From JAJRRL01 sp047404195 (GTDB lineage Bacteria > Pseudomonadota > Gammaproteobacteria > JAJRRL01), in contig JBDOIU010000034.1 in assembly GCA_047404195.1 (NCBI GenBank), forward strand, positions 1 through 5,784: a stretch of 5,784 bases of DNA, written 5' to 3'. Below, in pieces: positions 1 to 5,238 of the stretch; positions within the stretch are counted from its first letter, which is position 1, and every line of letters begins with the position of its first letter. The notes under the pieces are model-generated. The model was not told where the DNA came from and made no database searches. It worked only from the letters and a program-made list of their open reading frames with translations. The position numbers and the translations under genes were made by a program.

Positions 1-1
1 G

Positions 2-1330
2 GCAATATTTGCAATATTCATTGCTCAAGTATGGAATATGACTCTGAGTTTCTACCAAAGTCTCAGTACAATCCCAAAATCCTTACGTGAAGCGACAGAG
101 GTATTTCAGCTATCAGCTTGGCAACGTTTTTGGCGCTTGGAAGTACCATTTGCTCTACCGAGTTTATTGTGGAATATGATGATGTCAATGTCTGGTAGTT
201 GGGTTTTCTTAGTGGCTTCAGAGGCGATCACAGTTGCAAAGCAACATATTTTATTGCCGGGTATTGGTTCTTATATTGCTGTGGCCATTCAGCAGGCAAA
301 TACGACAGCCATTTGGTGGGTTATTATTGCTGTGTTTGCTGTTATTCTGCTGTATGATCAGCTGCTATTTAGACCCTTGATTGCTTGGGCTGAGAAATTT
401 AAGGCACACCATACCGATGTAGAGTCTGAAGCAAGCTCATGGGTCTTGGATATGATTAATCGTGCACGGTTTTGGACGCGGGTTGGTGACAAGTTATCTA
501 TCGTTGCAGACTGGTTTGTTGATACACCATGGTTGCGGGGTCGCTCGCAACAGATAGAGCGGGTTGTTCGCTCAACCAGATTACGACAGTTCTTGTTATA
601 CACAGGGCATGTGTGTGTTGCTTTATCGGCCTGTGTCGGGTTTTATGCAATCAGCTCTTTTTTGTATGGTGCGATACCACTCATTGAGTACAGTCAAGTG
701 ATGACCTTGGGTTTACTGACGACGCTGCGTGTGTGTGTGGTGACATTACTCAGCTCTTTGATATGGATACCGGTTGGTGTTTGGGTAGGGCGTCATCCTA
801 ATGTGATGAAGTGGGTACAGCCAGTGGCGCAATTTTTAGCAGCCTTTCCTGCAAATTTACTATTCCCAGTTGTGACGCTCAGTGTGATTCATTATCACCT
901 CGATATTAATATTTGGTCATCATTATTGATGATGATTGGTACGCAGTGGTATATTTTGTTTAATGTTGTGGCGGGTGCTTCAGCCACGCCCAATCATTTG
1001 TATGATGTCGTTGGCACTTTTAATGTGCGCGGATGGCTACGTTGGCGACGCTTTATATTGCCTTCCATTTTTCCATACTATATTACTGGGGCTATTACTG
1101 CAGCTGGTGCTGCTTGGAATATGAGTATTATTGCAGAAGCGGTGGATTGGGGGCGTTGGCATTTGCGTGCAGCTGGCTTGGGTGCCTATATGACTGAAGC
1201 AGCGCAAAACGGTGACTTTCATCGTTTGGTATTATCTATAGTCATGATGTCACTGTATGTTTTTGTGATTAATCGGCTCCTATGGCGTCCACTACAGCGG
1301 TTATCAGAAAGCCGATTTTTACCACATTAA
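2..1330 (+). CDS. Duplicated ABC transporter permease, NitT/TauT-like anion family (5' end cut by the window)
   Basis: Integral inner-membrane permease of an ABC importer, with two permease domains fused in one chain. The frame is open from base 2, and the codons before the first Met (base 38) read AIFAIFIAQVWN, which fits permease sequence, so Met38 is internal and the true start lies outside. Counting from that Met, an EAA-loop segment lies at about 18-37 (EAT...LEVP, the usual Gly replaced by Gln). Membrane segments follow at about 42-62 and 89-109, then a hydrophilic linker at about 112-182, then a second domain with membrane segments from 186 to 416 and a degenerate EAA-like loop at about 322-342 ending ILP. 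The duplication shows in paired segments: GSWVFLVASEAI with AAWNMSIIAEAV, LPGIGSYI with RAAGLGAY, and LLFRPL with LLWRPL. From memory this matches the 'duplicated permease' anion transporter group (COG4986-like). Substrate unknown. The gene stops 14 bases before the ATPase, so the two probably share a transcript. Confidence 0.9.
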   Translation, partial: AIFAIFIAQVWNMTLSFYQSLSTIPKSLREATEVFQLSAWQRFWRLEVPFALPSLLWNMMMSMSGSWVFLVASEAITVAKQHILLPGIGSYIAVAIQQANTTAIWWVIIAVFAVILLYDQLLFRPLIAWAEKFKAHHTDVESEASSWVLDMINRARFWTRVGDKLSIVADWFVDTPWLRGRSQQIERVVRSTRLRQFLLYTGHVCVALSACVGFYAISSFLYGAIPLIEYSQVMTLGLLTTLRVCVVTLLSSLIWIPVGVWVGRHPNVMKWVQPVAQFLAAFPANLLFPVVTLSVIHYHLDINIWSSLLMMIGTQWYILFNVVAGASATPNHLYDVVGTFNVRGWLRWRRFILPSIFPYYITGAITAAGAAWNMSIIAEAVDWGRWHLRAAGLGAYMTEAAQNGDFHRLVLSIVMMSLYVFVINRLLWRPLQRLSESRFLPH

Positions 1331-1331
1331 T

Positions 1332-1337
1332 GGGGAG
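1332..1337 (+). promoter_or_regulatory. Ribosome binding site that fixes the ATPase start
   Basis: GGGGAG lies 7 bases upstream of the ATG at 1345. It rules in that ATG over the in-frame ATG at 1330 (which overlaps the permease TAA and contains this site) and over the ATG at 1282, which would need a 49-base overlap with the permease gene. Confidence 0.7.
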
Positions 1338-1344
1338 TAATGTT

Positions 1345-2628
1345 ATGGCGGAAGCTGTGCTACAAATCAATGATATTCGTAAAACATTCAGCAAGCCGAG
1401 AGTCAGTGAGTTGTTGGTGCTAGACCATCTTAATTTTCATGTTAGCGATGGTGAAGTGGTTGCTTTGCTTGGTCGTTCTGGTTCGGGTAAGTCGACTTTA
1501 CTGCGTATCATTGCTGGCTTGGTAAAGCCCACTGCGGGAGAGGTGCTCTTTCAGGGGCAGGCGATACACCAGCCCATGCCCGGTTTAGCGATGGTGTTTC
1601 AAAATTTTGCCTTGATGCCCTGGCTAACTGTATTGGAAAATGTGGAGTTGGGTTTACAAGCGCAAGGTGTGCCCCGCGCTGAGCGGCGGCAGCGTGCATT
1701 GGCCACCATTGATGTGGTGGGTTTAGATGGTTTCGAGTCTGCTTATCCTAAGGAATTATCAGGTGGCATGGCACAGCGGGTTGGTCTAGCAAGAGCTTTG
1801 GTCGTGGATCCTGAGGTGTTGTTGATGGATGAGCCTTTTTCGGCACTTGATATTCTCACGGCTGAGCACCTACGCAATGACTTGATGACGATCTTCCAGT
1901 CGGGTAAGACGAATCTGAAAAGTATTGTTCTAGTGACGCATAATATTGAAGAGGCTGTGATCATGGCGGATCGCATTTTAGTATTCGCGCATAACCCGGG
2001 TTATATTCGATCAGCGTTGCCAGTGACGTTGCCTCGACCACGTGAGTCGGAAACAGAGGACTTTCGCGCCGCAGTAGATGATGTGTATGGGCTGATGACA
2101 GCGCGAGTGGTGGAGTCTGGTACGGGTACGAAAGAAGTGGCAGCAGATCATTTCTATCGCTTGCCACAATGTACTATTTCAGAAATGATTGGTTTCTTGG
2201 AAACCATGGTCAGTCATGGTGAAGGTGATTTGGCTGAGCTGGCTGAAGATTGTCACCTGGAAATCGATGATATGTTTCCAATCACTGAAATGTTGGAGAT
2301 GCTGAAATTTGCTGTGGTCTCCGAGGGTTCTATTGTTTTTACAGGGGCTGGTACGGCATTGGTAAAAGCAGATATTTTGCAGCGTAAGCACCTTTTTTCT
2401 CAGGCACTCATGCAGTATGTTCCCTTGGCGAAATTCATTCGTGAAGCATTGGATGCACGTGATGAGCATGAAGAAAATGAGACGTACTTTATTGATATCT
2501 TAAGGCAGCACTTGAGTGCGAATGTCGCTGAGACAGTATTAACAACGGTGATTGACTGGGGTCGCTATGCTGAATTGTTCTCTTATGACTACAATTCTGG
2601 CCTACTGAGTTTGGAAGATCCTGGTTAG
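1345..2628 (+). CDS. ABC transporter ATPase with C-terminal AAA-associated domain
   Basis: Cytoplasmic ATPase that should power the preceding permease. In the 427-residue product the nucleotide-binding domain is complete: Walker A GRSGSGKST at 43-51, Q-loop Gln86 (MVFQN), signature LSGGM at 138-142, Walker B VLLMDEP at 158-164, D-loop SALD at 166-169 and H-loop His199 (LVTHN). It most resembles the nitrate/sulfonate/taurine (TauB/SsuB-like) ATPases. Those are usually about 250-270 residues. Here about 150 residues follow, rich in acidic and hydrophobic helices (about 275-420), which fits the C-terminal AAA-associated domain (AAA_assoc_C, PF09821 from memory) found in ATPases paired with duplicated permeases. 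That domain may be regulatory; its role is not shown here. The start is ATG 1345, supported by GGGGAG 7 bases upstream. It is the last gene of the operon and converges with the minus-strand array. The substrate cannot be read from the ATPase. Confidence 0.93.
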   Translation: MAEAVLQINDIRKTFSKPRVSELLVLDHLNFHVSDGEVVALLGRSGSGKSTLLRIIAGLVKPTAGEVLFQGQAIHQPMPGLAMVFQNFALMPWLTVLENVELGLQAQGVPRAERRQRALATIDVVGLDGFESAYPKELSGGMAQRVGLARALVVDPEVLLMDEPFSALDILTAEHLRNDLMTIFQSGKTNLKSIVLVTHNIEEAVIMADRILVFAHNPGYIRSALPVTLPRPRESETEDFRAAVDDVYGLMTARVVESGTGTKEVAADHFYRLPQCTISEMIGFLETMVSHGEGDLAELAEDCHLEIDDMFPITEMLEMLKFAVVSEGSIVFTGAGTALVKADILQRKHLFSQALMQYVPLAKFIREALDARDEHEENETYFIDILRQHLSANVAETVLTTVIDWGRYAELFSYDYNSGLLSLEDPG

Positions 2629-2674
2629 TTGTGTTGGGAGTATGATCTGTCGCAATAGTGTAACTGATACTCAA

Positions 2675-2695
2675 GGGTGGTTGCCTCAAGCACCC
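2675..2695 (+). terminator. Weak stem-loop after the ABC operon, possible terminator
   Basis: GGGTGGTTG and CAAGCACCC can pair as a 9-base stem with one G-G mismatch around a CCT loop, 46 bases after the ATPase stop. There is no T-tract on either strand, so an intrinsic terminator is not established. The convergent gene layout makes a termination signal in this gap plausible. The right arm overlaps the edge of the duplicated block. Confidence 0.22.
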
Positions 2696-2775
2696 GCAGA
2701 AAAGTGCCCCTCATCATGACTGCCTACAGTAGAATGATACTGAAGGCTTAAATACCCATTAAACAAGGTCAGCAT
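2686..2775 (-). pseudogene. N-terminal remnant of a third LRR-hairpin paralog (29 codons)
   Basis: A short frame from ATG 2775 to TGA 2686 reads MLTLFNGYLSLQYHS then TVGSHDEGHFSAGA. It aligns with the start of the intact LRR gene (MQNFVNGYLSFRYHS, AAGSPSADHPSVGA), sharing NGYLS, YHS, GS, H, S and GA. The upstream DNA is also shared (AATTCRTATG around the start, and a promoter-like block). The frame ends just where homology to the intact gene ends, close to the ABC operon. It is best read as the 5' stub left when a tandem copy was deleted, not as a functional peptide gene, although it keeps a start and a candidate promoter and could in principle be expressed. An in-frame TGA 8 codons upstream of the ATG excludes a longer N-terminus in this copy. 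Confidence 0.6.
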
Positions 2776-2792
2776 ATGAATTATCAGGTAAT

Positions 2793-2806
2793 TTCAGGAA
2801 CCTGAA
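2793..2806. repeat. Short perfect inverted repeat TTCAGG-AA-CCTGAA
   Basis: Six-base arms with a 2-base spacer lie 17 bases upstream of the remnant's start codon. The equivalent place in the other duplicated block (near 4600) has no such palindrome, so it is not a conserved part of the cassette. It could be an operator or could be chance. Confidence 0.25.
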
Positions 2807-2809
2807 TCC

Positions 2810-2840
2810 ATCATACGTATACATATATATCAAATGTCAT
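2810..2840 (-). promoter_or_regulatory. Promoter-like element ahead of the N-terminal remnant
   Basis: Read on the minus strand, ATGACA (2840-2835) and TATGAT (2815-2810) are separated by 19 bases, with a TATATAT run between them. The arrangement is conserved in the paired block at 4611-4641. Each hexamer differs from the sigma-70 consensus by one base, but the spacing is at the long end, so this is a candidate only. Confidence 0.3.
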
Positions 2841-2887
2841 GGCCACTACCAGGCAAGTGATTGATTTATGCATGATCAGCTGTTTAT

Positions 2888-4576
2888 CTATGCAACAGGC
2901 GCCTGCATGGCTTTTGCTTTTTGAGTCGTTATATGACTCATAATGCCCAAACCAGACGCAACACCAACGCTGGTTACTGCAAGCCCACCCACTACTCGTG
3001 TAGCAATTATCAAAGCAGCAATTGCACCAAATGGTATCATACAGCAACCAACAGCCACCGCCGCAACTGACAGTAGCACTGCCGCACCTATACTCACTGA
3101 GGTCTTTGCAGTAAGAGGGCCTCTAATCAAAACACCTTCTGGGTCTAGAAAAGTGATTTTTGAAATGTTTGATCCAAAAATGCTACGAAGCTTACTCTTA
3201 TTCTTATCATAAAAATTTCTTGTACATGTCACACTATGCAAGCTGTAGCAATGCTCAAATGCATGTTTGTCAATACTGGTCACACTAGCTGAAATTACAA
3301 CACTTGTTAGGCCAGTGCAAAATGCGAATGCGCCTTTGCCAATACTGGTCACACTAGCTAGAATTATAACACTTTTTAGGCCAGTGCAAAATGCGAATGC
3401 GCCTTTGCCAATACTGGTCACACTGGCTGGAATCACAATGTTTGTAAGGTTCCGACACCAAGAAAATGCGTTTTGACCAATACTGGTCACACCCTCTGGA
3501 ATCACTATGCTTGCTAGCCTGCAGCAATCATGGAATGCCCGAGGACCAATACTGGTCACACTGGCTGGAATCACAATGTTTGTAAGGTTCCGACACCAAG
3601 AAAATGCGTTTTGACCAATACTGGTCACACCTTCTGGCATCACAACACTCATTAGGCTAGCGCAAAATGCGAATGCGCTTTGGCCAATACTGGTCACACC
3701 TTCTTGAATCACAACGCTTTTAAGGCCGTCGCATGCATAAAATGCACGTGTAGCAATACTGACCAAGAATAAGTAATTGCTAGAATTATTTATGCCCAGG
3801 ATGTTTCTAAGATTAAGCGTGCCATCTTCTGGCAATAGTGTTCGATAATTCTGACTGCTACCATTAACATTCATTGAATAACAAATTTCATTCGTATCTC
3901 TATCAAACCTCTCCAAGCAAATTGACGTGACTTTTGGGGTGAGAAACTCTGCGATAAGTTTGCCAGCATAAGTCTGTTCATGGGGGAAGGGGGGATCCAT
4001 TTCGTCTAGAATAAAATATGTTTTTGACAGATGACGTCTGAATAAATTATTTCTTATCTGGTGCGTGAACCAGTCTGCTGGGCTCATAAAAGCAACAGAT
4101 CTACGCACAGGCCCATTATATGCCCAGGGGGTACCAGCAGTAGACACTTCAATTTCAAAGCATTTAGGGGGGGTCGTATAAGGATTTATCGTTTTTTGCT
4201 GCCGCTTATCATAGTGATTGTCAATCTTATTATAAAGCTCTGTTTGATGCTCTATATTGGTAACAATAATGCATGGGTGTGCGAGTGTCTGTATGCGAAA
4301 TGGTTGCACCTTTGGTTCATTGGAGTCATTCTTTGTTACAAACAACACAGCTTCACTTTGTTGATTACCTGAGACATGAATAGTGAGGGGGGCACTAGAC
4401 TCAGCCTGAGTAATTTCATCTGGACTACCACCAGCGTTTGGAATGGCAGCTGCAACAGGGGCAGCTTTTTGCTCAACTGCTGCAGCGCTTGCACCCACAG
4501 AAGGGTGGTCTGCACTAGGACTGCCTGCAGCGGAATGATACCTAAAACTTAAATACCCATTAACGAAATTTTGCAT
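2888..4576 (-). CDS. BspA/LRR_5-type leucine-rich repeat protein with C-terminal membrane hairpin
   Basis: The product is about 562 residues. Residues 1-65 are low-complexity and Ala/Ser/Pro-rich with no hydrophobic signal peptide. Residues 65-270 form a region I do not recognise. Residues 271-455 hold about eight 23-residue repeats of the form VTSIGxxAFxxCxxLxxVxIP, the LRR_5 (BspA/TpLRR) type, used in other bacteria and in protists for protein-protein or surface contacts. Residues 494-545 are two Ala/Val/Gly/Ile-rich hydrophobic stretches around GCCMIPFG, likely a membrane hairpin, followed by a short polar tail ending QAPVA. No enzyme motif is visible. The start is uncertain. ATG 4615 would add 13 residues, but the paralogous remnant starts at the position matching 4576 and a conserved -10-like TATGAT overlaps ATG 4615; neither start has a clear Shine-Dalgarno. 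An effector-like or surface role is an inference from LRRs plus hairpin without a Sec signal. Confidence 0.85.
   Translation of the reverse strand: MQNFVNGYLSFRYHSAAGSPSADHPSVGASAAAVEQKAAPVAAAIPNAGGSPDEITQAESSAPLTIHVSGNQQSEAVLFVTKNDSNEPKVQPFRIQTLAHPCIIVTNIEHQTELYNKIDNHYDKRQQKTINPYTTPPKCFEIEVSTAGTPWAYNGPVRRSVAFMSPADWFTHQIRNNLFRRHLSKTYFILDEMDPPFPHEQTYAGKLIAEFLTPKVTSICLERFDRDTNEICYSMNVNGSSQNYRTLLPEDGTLNLRNILGINNSSNYLFLVSIATRAFYACDGLKSVVIQEGVTSIGQSAFAFCASLMSVVMPEGVTSIGQNAFSWCRNLTNIVIPASVTSIGPRAFHDCCRLASIVIPEGVTSIGQNAFSWCRNLTNIVIPASVTSIGKGAFAFCTGLKSVIILASVTSIGKGAFAFCTGLTSVVISASVTSIDKHAFEHCYSLHSVTCTRNFYDKNKSKLRSIFGSNISKITFLDPEGVLIRGPLTAKTSVSIGAAVLLSVAAVAVGCCMIPFGAIAALIIATRVVGGLAVTSVGVASGLGIMSHITTQKAKAMQAPVA
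3201..3752 (-). repeat. 69-bp tandem repeat array encoding the leucine-rich repeats
   Basis: Seven in-register 69-bp units run from 3270 to 3752, with unit starts on the plus strand at 3270, 3339, 3408, 3477, 3546, 3615 and 3684. A strongly degenerate unit lies at 3201-3269. Six of the seven begin CCAATACTGGTCACAC and the first begins TCAATACTGGTCACAC; each encodes one 23-residue LRR. The exact 69-bp period and high nucleotide similarity point to recent unit-level expansion, not ancient divergence. Confidence 0.92.
3408..3614 (-). repeat. Two identical 69-bp LRR units flanking a different unit
   Basis: By direct reading, bases 3408-3476 and 3546-3614 are identical over all 69 positions. The unit between them (3477-3545) differs at many positions. 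Both identical units encode VTSIGQNAFSWCRNLTNIVI plus PAS. This implies a recent copy event inside the array: gene conversion, or a two-unit duplication followed by change. Confidence 0.88.
4167..4173 (-). repeat. Homopolymeric C7 tract inside the LRR gene
   Basis: Seven G on the plus strand (C7 in the coding strand) encode part of TTPPK at about residues 134-138. Further runs of five or six lie at 3982-3986, 3989-3994, 4127-4131 and 4387-4392, all in the N-terminal half of the same gene. Tracts of this kind are known slippage sites. The frame is intact as read here. Confidence 0.6.
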
Positions 4577-4978
4577 ACGAATTACCAGATAATTTGATAA
4601 GCTTAATGGTATCATATGTGTACATATATACCAAATGTCATGACCACCACCAATTAAGCAATTGATTTGTCATGATAAACTGTTTGTTTGCACAACAGGC
4701 GCCTGCAATGCTTTTGCTTTTTGAATCATGCTCTGCCTTAGAATTCCCAGGCCAGATGCAACACCAACGCTGGTTACAGCAAGCCCACCCACTACTACCG
4801 TAGCAACTATCAAAGCAGCAGCAATTGTACCAAATGGTATACAGCAACCAAATGCCACCGCCACAACTGACAGTAGCACTGCCGCACCCGTACTGACTGC
4901 GATCTCTACAGTATACGGGCCTCTAATCAAACCATCATCTGGGTCTAGAAAAGTGATTTTTGAAATGTTTGATCCAAA
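4491..4978. repeat. Duplicated block, proximal copy (pair of 2690-3178)
   Basis: This is the partner of the block at 2690-3178, about 1.8 kb away, which is roughly one gene cassette. It carries the C-terminal hairpin coding part of the pseudogene, the intergenic region and the first codons of the intact LRR gene. Such a repeat is what tandem duplication of a whole gene plus its upstream region leaves behind. Confidence 0.85.
4611..4641 (-). promoter_or_regulatory. Candidate promoter of the LRR gene
   Basis: Minus-strand ATGACA (4641-4636) and TATGAT (4616-4611) have a 19-base spacer holding TATATAT. The same arrangement is found at 2810-2840. If TATGAT is the -10 box, transcription would begin downstream of the ATG at 4615 and leave a leader of about 30 bases before ATG 4576, supporting the shorter protein. 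The long spacer and the small sample of two copies limit confidence. Confidence 0.35.
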
Positions 4979-5238
4979 TGTGAAGATTCCAGAAGGCAGC
5001 GGATTTTTGTGGGCGGGCGGCCATTAAGATTTGTCGTTTCTTGCTGCGGCTTATCGCGCTGATCGACCAATATGGCCATATAGACTGCGAGCGGTGTGAT
5101 TATCGTCGACAATGACAATAATACATGAGTGCGCGAGTTTCTGAATGCAAAATACCTGCAGCCCACGTTCACTAGCAGCATTTTTTGTTACAAACAATAC
5201 TGCTTTTTCTCGTTGATTGCTGCAATAAGATATTATTT
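4670..5238 (-). pseudogene. LRR-hairpin paralog lacking its LRR domain, frameshifted
   Basis: Three pieces align with the intact gene. First, from about 5230, SNQREKAVLFVTKNAASE and onward to LYGHI match intact residues 71-118 (GNQQSEAVLFVTKND...), then the frame runs into TAA at 5051-5053. Second, in the next frame, DQRDKPQQETTNLN to RPPTK matches about 120-138. Third, in yet another frame, GIFTFGSNISKITFLDP to QAPV matches about 466-561, including the two-part hydrophobic hairpin, and ends TGA at 4670. So there is one frameshift near 5060-5075 and one deletion junction near 5005 that removed about 325 residues, including every LRR. The first 64 or so codons and the cassette's own promoter are also missing. 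The last 86 codons (from TTG 4930) stay open, and the indels there against the intact gene are multiples of three, so a residual hairpin peptide cannot be excluded. Confidence 0.8.

Larger units (their letters stand above)
2690..3178. repeat. Duplicated block, distal copy (pair of 4491-4978)
   Basis: About 489 bp matches 4491-4978 in order and orientation. It covers the last third of the C-terminal coding part of one gene copy, the intergenic stretch and the first roughly 28 codons of the next copy. Landmarks in both copies are GACTGCCT, AAATACCCATTAA, CAAATGTCATG, CAACAGGCGCCTGCA, CAACACCAACGCTGGTTAC and TCTAGAAAAGTGATTTTTG. The intergenic part is more diverged than the coding part. The indels seen within the hairpin coding part are multiples of three. 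Confidence 0.85.

Noticed and set aside
1282..1344. N-terminal extension of the ATPase from ATG 1282 or ATG 1330
   Set aside because: It would overlap the permease, and the first 21 residues do not look like the ATPase family. GGGGAG is spaced correctly only for ATG 1345.
2811..3047. Minus-strand frame rich in Cys and Trp, with a similar frame at 4638-4847 in the paired block
   Set aside because: It overlaps the hairpin coding part in another frame. Its similarity to the frame at 4638-4847 is expected from the DNA duplication and the codon bias of the real frame, so it is a shadow.
2690..3178. Duplicated block considered as a pair of insertion sequences or transposon ends
   Set aside because: The copies are direct repeats containing gene ends and a promoter-like block. 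No transposase, terminal inverted repeats or target duplication is visible.
3270..3752. The 69-bp repeats considered as a CRISPR-like array
   Set aside because: Units are contiguous without unique spacers, keep a 23-codon period and encode a clear LRR motif.
4577..4615. Thirteen-residue N-terminal extension of the LRR protein from ATG 4615
   Set aside because: The matching part of the paralogous remnant has an in-frame stop, and a promoter-like -10 box overlaps this ATG. Not excluded, only less likely.
4728..5027. Plus-strand open frame of 99 codons (and 2943-3212 in the other block)
   Set aside because: Antisense to the hairpin coding region. The Thr/Pro/Ala-rich product is what the reverse complement of Val/Gly/Ala codons gives, and no start signal supports it.
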